Source: Qipengyuania gaetbuli (lineage in GTDB: Bacteria > Pseudomonadota > Alphaproteobacteria > Sphingomonadales > Sphingomonadaceae). Taken from it: 64,000 nucleotides of DNA. Location of the stretch: the NCBI RefSeq assembly GCF_020524765.1, contig NZ_JAIVLR010000003.1, positions 1 through 64,000 on the forward strand. Direction: 5' to 3'. Every line of letters starts with the position of its first letter. Position 1 is the stretch's first letter. The notes below the pieces were generated by a model. The model made no database searches and had not been told where the DNA came from. It saw only the letters and a program-made list of their open reading frames with translations. Positions 35,218 through 43,772 of this stretch are shown here, one piece after another. Both the position numbers and the translations under genes were made by a program.

Positions 35218-36261
35218 TCAGCCAATTCTCTTGCCCAATGATCGGGCCGTGAAATCCACCATGGGGACGACGCGCGCGTAATTCAACCGAGTCGGACCGA
35301 TCACGCCCAGCACGCCGACCACCTTTCCGTCGCGGTCGCGGTAGGGCGCGGCGATGACGGAAGAGCCGGAAAGCGAGAACAGGCGGTTCTCGCTGCCGAT
35401 GAAAATCCGCAAGGCTTCGGCCTCACGCGCGTTCTCCAGCAGGGCCGCCACCGATTGCTTGTTTTCCAGGTCGTCGAGGAGGGAACGCACCCGCTCGATG
35501 TCGGACAGGGCAGTCTCGTCGAGCAGGTTAGCCTGACCGCGCACGATCAGGACCGGCCTGTCGGCGGTGTCCTGCGTCCAGATCGCAAGCCCGCGCGCGA
35601 CCAGATCGCGGCTCGCCTCGTCGAGCGCGCTGCGACCGCCTGCGATCTCCTGTTCCACCATGCGCGCCGCCTCGGCCAATGTCCGGCCGGAACTGCGAGC
35701 GGTGAGGTAATTGCTCGCCTGTTCGAGTGACACGCCGAGCGCGCCGGACGGCACAGCGAGTATGCGGTTCTCGACATGCCCATCTTCGCCCACCAGCACC
35801 GCCAGCACGCGGTTCGCATCGAGCGGTGTGAGCGAAATTTGCGACAGGCGCGGCTCGCGGCGGGGGACCATGACCATGCCCGCTGCCCCGGAAAGATCGG
35901 ACAGGAGAGCGCTGGTTTCCTCCAGCGCGCGCTCGATCGGGCCGGGTTCCCCAAGGCGTTGTTCGATAGCCGCGCGCTCTTCGCGCGTCGGCTCGGCCAC
36001 CTGCATCATGGCGTCCACGAACAGGCGCAGGCCGCTTTCGGTGGGCATCCTGCCGGCGCTGGTGTGCGGGGCCGCGAGCAGGCCGCGATGCTCGAGCTCG
36101 GCCAGCACCGAGCGGATCGAGGCTGGTGAAAGGTTCACTCCGCCCTCGCCCGCAAGCGCCTTCGACCCGACCGGCGTGCCGGTGTCGAGATATCCTTCGA
36201 CCACGAGGCGGAAGATTTCGCGCGCGCGGTCGGACAGGTCGGTGAGCGCAGGGCCGTTCAT
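35218..36261 (-). CDS. hrcA: Heat-inducible transcription repressor HrcA
   Basis: A 347-residue repressor that binds CIRCE operators, usually upstream of groESL in alphaproteobacteria. The winged-helix N-terminus is clear ([31 protein letters not shown] and [18 protein letters not shown]), followed by a GAF-like dimerisation region ending in [23 protein letters not shown]. No CIRCE element (TTAGCACTC-N9-GAGTGCTAA) is seen upstream, so autoregulation by that element is not supported here. It is followed by grpE. Confidence 0.96.
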   Translation of the reverse strand: MNGPALTDLSDRAREIFRLVVEGYLDTGTPVGSKALAGEGGVNLSPASIRSVLAELEHRGLLAAPHTSAGRMPTESGLRLFVDAMMQVAEPTREERAAIEQRLGEPGPIERALEETSALLSDLSGAAGMVMVPRREPRLSQISLTPLDANRVLAVLVGEDGHVENRILAVPSGALGVSLEQASNYLTARSSGRTLAEAARMVEQEIAGGRSALDEASRDLVARGLAIWTQDTADRPVLIVRGQANLLDETALSDIERVRSLLDDLENKQSVAALLENAREAEALRIFIGSENRLFSLSGSSVIAAPYRDRDGKVVGVLGVIGPTRLNYARVVPMVDFTARSLGKRIG

Positions 36262-36280
36262 ACCCCCCTATCTAGCCGCT

Positions 36281-36300
36281 CCCCTTGCGGCCTCAAGGGG
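36281..36300. repeat. Seven-base inverted repeat between hrcA and rph, overlapping a weak RpoH-like promoter
   Basis: CCCCTTG and CAAGGGG are separated by six bases. Read toward hrcA, the CTTG in this repeat is followed after 17 bases by GCTAGAT, a 5 of 7 match to the heat-shock -10 pattern CYTATNT. It may be an operator, a weak sigma-32 promoter for hrcA-grpE, or chance in GC-rich DNA. Confidence 0.3.
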
Positions 36301-36346
36301 CTTGCGCCAAAGCCGTGCACGAGATTCGACTGCATTGGAGACACAA

Positions 36347-37063
36347 ATGCGACCTTCCGGACGCGCGCCCGACGAGATGCGCGCCATCACCATCGAAACC
36401 GGCTACACCAAGCACGCAGAGGGCAGCTGCCTCATCAGTTTCGGTGAAACGAAGGTGCTGTGCACAGCCAGCGTCGAACGCAACGTACCGCCGTGGATGC
36501 GCGGAAAGGGCGAAGGCTGGGTCACGGGCGAATATTCGATGCTCCCCCGCGCGACCCATACGCGTGGCCAGCGTGAAGCGGCCAAGGGCAAGCAGAGCGG
36601 AAGAACACAGGAAATCCAGCGCCTTATCGGACGCAGTTTGCGCGCTGTCGTGGATCTGCGGAAGCTCGGCGAACGCCAGATCACGCTCGATTGCGACGTG
36701 ATCCAGGCCGATGGTGGCACGCGGACGGCATCGATCTCGGGTGCATGGGTTGCTTTGCGCCTTGCTGTGGACGGCCTGATGAAGAGCGGCGACATCGTCG
36801 AGGACCCGATCAGCGCCAAGGTCGCCGCGATTTCCTGCGGCATCTACAACGGCACGCCGGTGCTCGACCTCGATTATCCCGAAGACAGCTCGGCCGATGC
36901 CGATGCGAATTTCGTGCTGATCGAAGGCGGCAAGATCGCCGAGGCGCAGGCCACGGCCGAAGGCGCTCCCTATGACGAGGAAGCCTTCCTGCGCCTCCTG
37001 CGCTTGGCCCAGATGGGCTGCGCCCAGGTCTTTCGCGCTCAGGACGAGGCGACCCGCAAGTGA
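36347..37063 (+). CDS. rph: Ribonuclease PH
   Basis: A phosphorolytic 3'-5' exoribonuclease that trims tRNA 3' ends. The 238-residue length is typical. [27 protein letters not shown] is the family start, [21 protein letters not shown] carries the conserved Arg cluster, and [39 protein letters not shown] gives the phosphate- and metal-site residues. ATG at 36347 has GGAG seven bases upstream; the frame is open much further upstream but only as a shadow of hrcA. It diverges from hrcA and is coupled to rdgB by a GTGA overlap. Confidence 0.96.
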   Translation: MRPSGRAPDEMRAITIETGYTKHAEGSCLISFGETKVLCTASVERNVPPWMRGKGEGWVTGEYSMLPRATHTRGQREAAKGKQSGRTQEIQRLIGRSLRAVVDLRKLGERQITLDCDVIQADGGTRTASISGAWVALRLAVDGLMKSGDIVEDPISAKVAAISCGIYNGTPVLDLDYPEDSSADADANFVLIEGGKIAEAQATAEGAPYDEEAFLRLLRLAQMGCAQVFRAQDEATRK

Positions 37064-37686
37064 CCCGCCGGCTCGGTTCGGGAAGCCTCGTGATTGCCAC
37101 GCATAATGCGGGCAAGCTGAAGGAGATTTCCGCCCTTCTCGCGCCCTATGGCGTGAAGTGCATCTCGGCGGGATCGCTGGGCCTTCCCGAACCAGCCGAA
37201 ACCGGCACGACTTTCGTGCAGAACGCCCTGTTGAAGGCGCGTGCTGCGGCAGAGGCTTCGGGCCTTCCCGCACTGGCCGACGATAGCGGGTTGTCGGTCG
37301 ACGCGCTGGACGGCCGTCCGGGCGTCTACACGGCGGACTGGGCTGAGCGGCAGTGGTTCGAAGGCGATCCCGGCCGCGACTGGTACATGGCCATGGGCAA
37401 GGTCGAAGGAATGCTGCAACAAAAGGGTGATGGGGTGGACCGTTCCTGCGCATTCCACTGCGTGCTCGCGATCGCATGGCCCGATGGCGAAATGGCGGTT
37501 TACGAAGGCACCGCGCCGGGCACGCTGACCTGGCCTCCGCGCGGCACGCTGGGCTTCGGCTACGACCCCGTGTTCGTGCCGAAGGGAATGGAACAGACTT
37601 TCGCGGAGATCGATCCGGAAGAGAAGCACCGCATCAGCCACCGCGCCGATGCCTTTGCCAAGCTCGTCGCAGAGCAGTTCGCCTAA
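37060..37686 (+). CDS. rdgB: Non-canonical purine NTP pyrophosphatase (RdgB/HAM1)
   Basis: House-cleaning enzyme that hydrolyses dITP, XTP and ITP to monophosphates, 208 residues. The nucleotide loop [11 protein letters not shown] at about 12-22 and [14 protein letters not shown] at about 70-83 are the family motifs, with [13 protein letters not shown] near 165 and [12 protein letters not shown] near 190. The start is GTG, overlapping the rph stop. The stop overlaps that of the converging CAP-domain gene by 4 bases. Confidence 0.95.
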   Translation: MTRRLGSGSLVIATHNAGKLKEISALLAPYGVKCISAGSLGLPEPAETGTTFVQNALLKARAAAEASGLPALADDSGLSVDALDGRPGVYTADWAERQWFEGDPGRDWYMAMGKVEGMLQQKGDGVDRSCAFHCVLAIAWPDGEMAVYEGTAPGTLTWPPRGTLGFGYDPVFVPKGMEQTFAEIDPEEKHRISHRADAFAKLVAEQFA

Positions 37687-38252
37687 TAGGCTTTACGGCC
37701 CCAGACGTTGCCAGCGGGCCAGTACCGGCACACCAGCACGTCCCAGCCGTGGTCGTTCACGACCGAACAGCCGACTTCCTGCGTGTCGCGCCAGATGACC
37801 TGTGTGTAGTGGGCGACATCCGCCCATCTGCCGGTGCGCGAGATTTCAGGGAAGTTGCCGTGCCGGTAGTGCCGCTTCTCGTCGATGAACATGTTGACCA
37901 TGGTTTCGACCGGCCACTGTCCCGCCGTACCCATCCACAGGTTCTCGCCCGTGCCGTTACGCACCGCGTTGTCGGCGTGCTGGAGCCTGCCCATGCTGGC
38001 AAGCTCGTGCCCCCACTGCTTGGCCTCGCGTTCCAGCGCACGGTTCCACTTGAGCTTCGGCAGGCCCAGAGCCTCACGCTCGCGGTTGTGGAGCGCAAGG
38101 ATATGCGAGGCCTGGCGATCGCTCATCCGGTTGTCATATCGCGCTTCGGGCAGCCCAGATGCACTGCGCGCGCTTGCGGCAACGCCGGCACCCGTGGCAC
38201 AGAGCATTCCGAGAGATGCCAATACGGCAGCAAGAAGTTTCGACCCGTCCAT
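37683..38252 (-). CDS. Secreted CAP-domain (SCP/PR-1-like) protein
   Basis: A 189-residue exported protein. The N-terminus MDGSKLLAAVLASLGMLCATGAGVAASARS is a signal peptide. The CAP domain shows all main motifs: HNREREALGLPKLKWNRALE, LQHAD (His), GENLWMG (Glu), HYTQVIWRDTQEVGCSV (His and Cys) and [18 protein letters not shown], which ends the protein. Two Cys may form a disulfide. CAP proteins have varied and mostly unknown functions in bacteria. The gene interrupts the rdgB-hemW run on the opposite strand. Confidence 0.9.
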   Translation of the reverse strand: MDGSKLLAAVLASLGMLCATGAGVAASARSASGLPEARYDNRMSDRQASHILALHNREREALGLPKLKWNRALEREAKQWGHELASMGRLQHADNAVRNGTGENLWMGTAGQWPVETMVNMFIDEKRHYRHGNFPEISRTGRWADVAHYTQVIWRDTQEVGCSVVNDHGWDVLVCRYWPAGNVWGRKAY

Positions 38253-38299
38253 TGCCCGCGATTAAACATCGCGCACCTTAAAGTTCGTTGAAGGCACAC

Positions 38300-39454
38300 T
38301 TGGCCAAAGCCCTCTACATCCACTGGCCCTTCTGCCTCGCGAAGTGCCCCTATTGCGACTTCAACAGCCATGTGCGCGAACGCACAGACATGGCCGCGTG
38401 GGAAGCGGCACTGCTCGCCGACGTGCGCCGCGAAGCAGGTGAGGTCGGGTCGCAGGAACGGCTCGCAAGTATCTTTTTTGGCGGGGGAACTCCTTCTCTC
38501 ATGCCTCCTGCCCTGGTGGGACGCCTGCTCGAGGAAGCGGAGCATTTGTGGGGCTTCGAGGACGGGATCGAGATCACGCTGGAAGGCAACCCGTCGTCTG
38601 TCGAAGCGGCGAATTTTGCCTCTTTGGCAAGCGCCGGAGTGAACCGCGTATCGCTGGGCGTTCAGTCATTGCGCGACGAAACGCTCCGTTTTCTGGGCAG
38701 GCTGCACGGCGCGCAGGAAGCGCTCGACGCGCTGGAGACTGCTCAGAGCCATTTCCAGCGGGTTTCCATCGATCTCATCTATGCGCGGCCCGGCCAGTCG
38801 ATGGGTGACTGGGAGCAAGAACTGGCGCAGGCGCTGGCACTCGGGACCGACCATCTCTCGCTTTACCAGCTGACGATCGAGCCCACGACGCGCTTTGCCA
38901 CAGACGTGCGGCGGGGTGTTTTTACGCCGCTGGAAGACGACCCCGCAGCCGACCTGTTCGCCCTGACCCGCGAGATGACCGCCGCTGCCGGCCTGCCGGC
39001 ATACGAGATCAGCAATCACGCGCGGCCGGGCCAGGAAAGCCGGCACAATCTCACATACTGGCGATACCAGGACTATTGCGGGATCGGCCCCGGCGCACAC
39101 GGACGACGCGGCGGCGTAGCGACTACGCGGCACAAGAAACCGGAGAATTACCTCGCCGCGGTGGAGGCGCAGGGTGACGGCATTGCCGAGGCGAGGACGC
39201 TTGGCCTGCGAGAACAGGCATCGGAGGCCCTGCTGATGGGATTGCGCCTCAATGAAGGCGTCGACCTCGACGATATGTCCCGCCGCTTCGGCGTCGCGAA
39301 GGAAGACCTGGTCGATGACGCCAAGCTGGCGCTCTACCGCGACCTCGGCCTCGCATGGTCGAAGGACGAGCGGATCGGCGTCACCGAAGCGGGAATGCCG
39401 CTGCTTGATGCCCTGCTCGGCGAGCTTGTTCCCGCGGAGCTGGTCGAGGGGTGA
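38300..39454 (+). CDS. hemW: Radical SAM heme chaperone HemW (coproporphyrinogen oxidase-like)
   Basis: A cytosolic radical SAM protein that hands heme to respiratory targets; older annotations call it HemN-like. It has 384 residues from TTG at 38300. The cluster motif is HWPFCLAKCPYCDFN (Cys12, Cys16, Cys19 in CxxxCxxC), with FFGGGTPSLM and GVNRVSLGVQSLRDETLRFLGRLH as SAM-site segments and GIGPGAHGR later. TTG at 38300 has GAAGG five bases upstream; TTG at 38288 is in frame but has a weaker site. It overlaps xerC by 4 bases (GTGA). Confidence 0.93.
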   Translation: MAKALYIHWPFCLAKCPYCDFNSHVRERTDMAAWEAALLADVRREAGEVGSQERLASIFFGGGTPSLMPPALVGRLLEEAEHLWGFEDGIEITLEGNPSSVEAANFASLASAGVNRVSLGVQSLRDETLRFLGRLHGAQEALDALETAQSHFQRVSIDLIYARPGQSMGDWEQELAQALALGTDHLSLYQLTIEPTTRFATDVRRGVFTPLEDDPAADLFALTREMTAAAGLPAYEISNHARPGQESRHNLTYWRYQDYCGIGPGAHGRRGGVATTRHKKPENYLAAVEAQGDGIAEARTLGLREQASEALLMGLRLNEGVDLDDMSRRFGVAKEDLVDDAKLALYRDLGLAWSKDERIGVTEAGMPLLDALLGELVPAELVEG

Positions 39455-40347
39455 GCAGCTCCGAATGCCTCGAGGCATGGCAGAGCCATCTTGCCCTCGC
39501 CCAGAGACGCTCGGCACACACGGTTCGTGCCTATGCAGCTGCCTCCCGGCGACTGATGGTGCACCTGAACCTCGAAACTTTCGAGGATGTCGCGGCCCTG
39601 TCGGCGCAGGAAGTCAGGGCACACCTGGCGTCGCGGCGCAGCGACGGGCTGGCGAATGCATCGGCGGCGCGGGAGCTGTCCGCGCTCAAAGGCTTCATCG
39701 CCTTTGCCAAGGCACAAGCCGGGCATGACGTCACGCAGCCCCCGCGCCTTCGCGGGCCGCGCTTGAAGAAGGGCCTGCCCCGCCCGGTGTCGCCGGATGA
39801 CGCGCAAGGGTTGGCAGAAACCGTGGACGCGCTGGCCGCTGAGGAATGGATCGGTGCACGCGACCGGGCGGTTCTGCTGCTGCTTTACGGAGCGGGCTTG
39901 CGCATTTCGGAGGCACTATCCCTGACCGGGGCAGACCTGCCGCTTGGAGAGCGGCTGACCGTGACCGGCAAGGGCTCGAAACAACGCGTCGTGCCGATCC
40001 TGCCAATCGTGCGCGAGGCGGTGGAGGAATATTGCCATCTCAACCCGTGGCCCACCGGGCGTGAAGAGCCGATCTTCCGCGGTGCGAAAGGTGGCCCGCT
40101 ATCGCAGGGCGTCGTCCAAAAAGCGACTGCGCGGGCCCGCCGCGCGCTAGGCTTGCCCGACACGGCGACGCCTCATGCCTTGCGGCATAGTTTTGCCACC
40201 CATCTGCTTGGCGCAGGTGCGGACTTGCGTAGCCTTCAGGAACTGCTCGGTCATGCGAGCTTGGGATCGACGCAGATCTACACGAAAGTCGATGCAGCCA
40301 GTCTGCTCGACACCTATCGCGACGCCCATCCGCGCGACCGCGACTGA
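39451..40347 (+). CDS. xerC: Tyrosine recombinase XerC
   Basis: A site-specific recombinase that resolves chromosome dimers at dif, 298 residues. The N-terminal SAM-like domain (about 5-95) is followed by the catalytic domain with the full set: Arg151 (GAGLRISEAL), Lys174 (GKGSKQR), His242 and Arg245 (HALRHSF), His268 (LGHASL) and Tyr277 (TQIYTKV). The GTG start overlaps the hemW stop. XerC rather than an integron or phage integrase is favoured by length, conserved motifs and its housekeeping neighbours. Its stop directly abuts that of gshB on the other strand. Confidence 0.92.
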   Translation: MSSSECLEAWQSHLALAQRRSAHTVRAYAAASRRLMVHLNLETFEDVAALSAQEVRAHLASRRSDGLANASAARELSALKGFIAFAKAQAGHDVTQPPRLRGPRLKKGLPRPVSPDDAQGLAETVDALAAEEWIGARDRAVLLLLYGAGLRISEALSLTGADLPLGERLTVTGKGSKQRVVPILPIVREAVEEYCHLNPWPTGREEPIFRGAKGGPLSQGVVQKATARARRALGLPDTATPHALRHSFATHLLGAGADLRSLQELLGHASLGSTQIYTKVDAASLLDTYRDAHPRDRD

Positions 40348-41316
40348 TTACATTGCCGCATGGCGGCGCTCGATCGCATCCCATATGCGTGCGGGCGTAT
40401 CGGTGCCGTTGAATTTGTCGATGGCGATAATCCCGGTCGGCGAGGTGACGTTAATTTCGGTCAGGTACTTGCCTCCGATGACGTCGATACCGACGAACAC
40501 GAGCCCGCGCCGCTTGAGTTCGGGGCCCATGGCCGCGCAAATCTCTTCCTCGCGCTCCGACAATGTCGTCGCTTCTGCATAACCGCCTTGCGCAAGGTTC
40601 GAACGGAACTCACCTTCGCCCGGGAAGCGATTGATTGCACCCGCGAATTCTCCGTTTATCAAGACGATGCGCTTGTCGCCTTCGGCCACTTCGGGAAGAA
40701 AGGGCTGGACCATGTGCGGCTCGGGCCAGGTCTGGTTGAACACCTCGCTCAGGGCGGAAAGGTTGGTGCCATCTGCATCGATCCGGAAGATCGCCTTGCC
40801 GCCATTGCCATGCAGCGGTTTCACGACGACCGAGCCGTGCTTCTTCTGGAATTCCCGGATATCCTCCAGCTTTCGCGCAACCAGCGTCGGCGGCATGAAG
40901 CGGGCGTAATCGAGCACGAACATTTTTTCGGGCGCGTTCACGACTTCGCGCGGGTCGTTGACGACCAGCGTCGTGCCCTTCAACCGGTCGAGCAGCAGGG
41001 CCGAGCTGATGTAGCCGAGATGGAACGGCGGGTCCTGCCGCATCAGCACCACGTCGATGTCCTGCGCAAGGTCGATACGGCGCCGCTCACCCGCCTTGAA
41101 GTGGTCGCCAGCCACGCGCTGCACCGTCACGGGCGCGGCATGGGCGGTAATGCGCCCGGCAGGCGTGCCGTCGCTTTCATAGGCAAGCGTAGTGACGTCG
41201 TAATGCCAGACCTCGTGTCCGCGCGCCTGTGCAGCAAGCATCAGGGCAAAACTGCTGTCGCCCGCGATATTGATGCTTTCGAGCGGGTCCATCTGGACGG
41301 CGACGCGTAAGGGCAT
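40348..41316 (-). CDS. gshB: Glutathione synthetase
   Basis: An ATP-grasp ligase that adds glycine to gamma-glutamylcysteine, 322 residues. MPLRVAVQMDPLESINIAGDSSFALMLAAQARGH is the family N-terminus. VLMRQDPPFHLGYI, VNDPREVVNAPEKMF, VVKPLHGNGGKAIFRI and RRGLVFVGIDVIGGKYLTEINVTSPTG give the substrate- and Mg-ATP-binding segments. It lies in the leftward rsmI-yraN-gshB run. Confidence 0.97.
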   Translation of the reverse strand: MPLRVAVQMDPLESINIAGDSSFALMLAAQARGHEVWHYDVTTLAYESDGTPAGRITAHAAPVTVQRVAGDHFKAGERRRIDLAQDIDVVLMRQDPPFHLGYISSALLLDRLKGTTLVVNDPREVVNAPEKMFVLDYARFMPPTLVARKLEDIREFQKKHGSVVVKPLHGNGGKAIFRIDADGTNLSALSEVFNQTWPEPHMVQPFLPEVAEGDKRIVLINGEFAGAINRFPGEGEFRSNLAQGGYAEATTLSEREEEICAAMGPELKRRGLVFVGIDVIGGKYLTEINVTSPTGIIAIDKFNGTDTPARIWDAIERRHAAM

Positions 41317-41326
41317 GGATTATCCT

Positions 41327-41677
41327 TCAGGGTTGCCAGGCATTGGCGATGTGGCGAGGGAATGCGCCGGGCGCAAGGAGGATGACGTCGATGCGGATAT
41401 CCTCCCCATGCGTGGCGTAGCGGTGGGCGACCGCTTCGACTGCCGCCGCGACACGGGCAAGGCGCCGTTCGTCGATGGCGAGGTCGAGGTCATCGCGGCG
41501 CGCGCGCCATTTCACTTCGACGAAGGCAATGGTCGCGCCACGTTTCGCCACCAGGTCGATTTCGCCGGCGGGCGTCTTCACGCGCGTGTCGAGGATGCGC
41601 CAGCCCTTCGCCCTGAGCCACAGGCCCGCCCTCGCCTCTGCGTCGCGCCCGCTTTTCTCGGCGATCTGCCGTTTCAT
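41327..41677 (-). CDS. YraN-family (UPF0102) nuclease-fold protein
   Basis: A protein of 116 residues with a PD-(D/E)xK-like core. GRDAEARAGLWLRAKGWRILDTRVKTPAGEIDLVAKRGATIAFVEVKWR shows the family's Glu, Asp (GEIDLV) and E-x-K (FVEVKWR) residues. The biochemical role is not established; a Holliday-junction-resolvase-like fold is known from structure prediction of the family. The ATG overlaps the rsmI stop by 4 bases and gshB begins 10 bases after its stop. Confidence 0.92.
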   Translation of the reverse strand: MKRQIAEKSGRDAEARAGLWLRAKGWRILDTRVKTPAGEIDLVAKRGATIAFVEVKWRARRDDLDLAIDERRLARVAAAVEAVAHRYATHGEDIRIDVILLAPGAFPRHIANAWQP

Positions 41678-42531
41678 CCCGGCTTGAGGTCCATCGCCCT
41701 TGCGTAAAGCGCCTTGCGGTCGAGCCCCGTCGCCTTGGCAACATAACCTGCCGCCTGAGATGGCTTCATCGTGGCCAGCGCCTCGATCAGCATGTCGTCG
41801 GCATCTGCTTCATTGGCCTGCTGGGCTTCGGGAGGACCGATCAGCAGGACGATCTCGCCCTTGGGCGGATTGGCGTCGTAATAGGCCATCAGTCCTGCCG
41901 AGAAGCCGCGCCGGCATTCCTCGTGGAGCTTGGTCAGCTCGCGCGCGACCGCGATTTCACGCTTGGGCATCACATCCTCGATCGCGGCGAGCGACTTGAG
42001 CAGGCGCGGCGCGGTTTCGTAGAAGATCAGCGTTGCGTCGATGGCCGCCATTTCGGCCAGCATCTCGCGGCGGGCCTTGTCCTTCGTCGGCAGGAAACCG
42101 GCAAACAGGAACCGGTCGTTGGGTAGGCCGGACAGCGTTAGTCCCACCACCGCCGCACATGGTCCGGGGATGCTGGTCACGGGAATACCCTGCTCGCGGC
42201 AGTCGTTGACCAGCCTGTAGCCCGGATCGCTCACCATCGGGGTTCCGGCATCGCTGACGAGCGCCACGGCGCGGCTGCGCATCGAGTCCAGCAGGCGCGA
42301 GCGGTCGCGGTGTTCGCTGTGGTCGTCGTAGCGCCACAGTGGTTTGGAGATACCGAGATGCTTCAACAGCTTGCCGGTGACGCGGGTGTCCTCGCAGGCG
42401 ACTCCGTCGCAGCGTGACAGTATGTCCACGGCCCGCACGGTGATGTCACCCAAATTCCCGATGGGGGTGGCAACAAGGTAAAGCCCCGGTGTAAGGCTCT
42501 GGTCGGAAGTCTGGGGGGCGGGATCGCTCAC
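41674..42531 (-). CDS. rsmI: 16S rRNA (cytidine-1402-2'-O)-methyltransferase RsmI
   Basis: A SAM-dependent methyltransferase of the tetrapyrrole-methylase fold, 285 residues. Conserved segments are GLYLVATPIGNLGDITVRAVDIL, CEDTRVTGKLLKHLGI, VALVSDAGTPMVSDPGYRLV (SAM loop), TSIPGPCAAVVGLTLSGLP and IFYETAPRLLKSL. The start is GTG at 42531 and the Shine-Dalgarno spacing there is poor. It diverges from the PBP-activator gene, an arrangement common to alphaproteobacteria, and leads the yraN-gshB run. Confidence 0.95.
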   Translation of the reverse strand: MSDPAPQTSDQSLTPGLYLVATPIGNLGDITVRAVDILSRCDGVACEDTRVTGKLLKHLGISKPLWRYDDHSEHRDRSRLLDSMRSRAVALVSDAGTPMVSDPGYRLVNDCREQGIPVTSIPGPCAAVVGLTLSGLPNDRFLFAGFLPTKDKARREMLAEMAAIDATLIFYETAPRLLKSLAAIEDVMPKREIAVARELTKLHEECRRGFSAGLMAYYDANPPKGEIVLLIGPPEAQQANEADADDMLIEALATMKPSQAAGYVAKATGLDRKALYARAMDLKPG

Positions 42532-42567
42532 ACCCCTTCATGAACACCGACAAGGGACGCGGCAAGC

Positions 42568-43710
42568 ATGGCATTGGCATTTATGAACCGGCGAAACCTC
42601 ATCATGGCGACGGGTGCCGTGCTGCTGGGAGGTTGCTCGATCATTCCCAAGAGCGGCCAGCCCACGACCCCCACGCCGACGCCCGAGCCGAGCGCGACTT
42701 CCCAGCCCCAAGATTCCAAACGCCACCGCGTTGCCCTGCTGGTTCCCCTGTCGGGAGAGAACGGAGAAGTCGGCCAGTCGATCGCCAATGCAACGACGAT
42801 GGCGATCCTCGACACCAATGCGGACAATCTCCGGATCACGACCTACGACACCTCGCGCGGCGCTCAGGCGGCAGCGCGGCAGGCGCTGGCGGATGGGAAC
42901 AAGCTGATCCTCGGCCCCCTGCTGGGCAGCAATGCAGCCGTGGTCCGCAATGTGGTCGCCAATTCCGGCGTGCCGATCATCAGCTTTTCCAACGACACAT
43001 CGATCGCGGCCCCCGGCGTTTTCGTCATGGGCCACATTCCCGAACAATCGGTGGACCGGGGCGTCGAATACGCGCGCTCTATCGGTGCGCGCAATTTCGC
43101 CGTCCTTGCGCCCGACAGCGATTATGGTCGTCGCGCAGAAGCGGCCATGCAAAGCGCCCTTGCAAGCTATGGCGGAACGCTTGTCGCAACCGAGCGATAT
43201 GCGCGTTCGAACACCTCGGTGGTCAGCGCCGGCGGCCGCCTGAAGGCCAAGGGCAGCTTCGATACCGTGCTTATCGCCGATGGCGGCACCCCCTCGATCC
43301 GGGGCGCGGAGGCCGTGGCAGGGTCATCTGTCCGTCTTCTGGGCACGGAGCGCTGGGCAGGCGAAAGCGCGTTACTGGATTCTTCCGCCCTGTCGGGCGC
43401 CCTGTTCTCGGCAGTCACGGACAAGCGCTATCCCGATTTCGTCACCTCCTACCAAGCCCGGTTCGGAGGACAGCCTTACCGGATTGCGACACTGGGCTAT
43501 GACGGTGTCCTCCTCACCCTGCGCGCAGCGCGCGAGTGGAAGGTGGGTCAGCCCTTCCCCGTCAATGTGCTGTTCCAGGACGGGGGCTTCGACGGCATGG
43601 ACGGCCCCTTCCGTTTCCGCCGCAACGGCGTGGTCGAACGGGCGATGGAGGTTCGCAAGGTCCAGGGTGGCAGCTTCACGACGGTATCGGCAGCACCGAC
43701 GGGCTTCTGA
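42568..43710 (+). CDS. Penicillin-binding protein activator-like lipoprotein (LpoA N-terminal/periplasmic binding fold)
   Basis: A 380-residue lipoprotein: MNRRNLIMATGAVLLGGCSIIP is a lipoprotein signal with Cys about residue 24 (from ATG at 42568; ATG at 42583 gives a tighter signal). The body is a type I periplasmic binding fold (ALLVPLSGENGEVGQSIANATTMAILD, LILGPLLGSNAAVVRNVVANSGVPIISFSNDTS), like the branched-chain-amino-acid receptor family and LpoA. In gammaproteobacteria LpoA activates PBP1A; in alphaproteobacteria this neighbour of rsmI is assigned the same name by homology. Ligand and partner are unproven here. Confidence 0.87.
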   Translation: MALAFMNRRNLIMATGAVLLGGCSIIPKSGQPTTPTPTPEPSATSQPQDSKRHRVALLVPLSGENGEVGQSIANATTMAILDTNADNLRITTYDTSRGAQAAARQALADGNKLILGPLLGSNAAVVRNVVANSGVPIISFSNDTSIAAPGVFVMGHIPEQSVDRGVEYARSIGARNFAVLAPDSDYGRRAEAAMQSALASYGGTLVATERYARSNTSVVSAGGRLKAKGSFDTVLIADGGTPSIRGAEAVAGSSVRLLGTERWAGESALLDSSALSGALFSAVTDKRYPDFVTSYQARFGGQPYRIATLGYDGVLLTLRAAREWKVGQPFPVNVLFQDGGFDGMDGPFRFRRNGVVERAMEVRKVQGGSFTTVSAAPTGF

Positions 43711-43772
43711 CAGGCGGATAACGTAAGCGGGACGCTTGTGCGGGCGGATTCGCGCGCGATATAGCCACCACC

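Noticed and set aside
36262..36346. CIRCE operator expected near hrcA
   Set aside because: No TTAGCACTC-N9-GAGTGCTAA or close variant on either strand.
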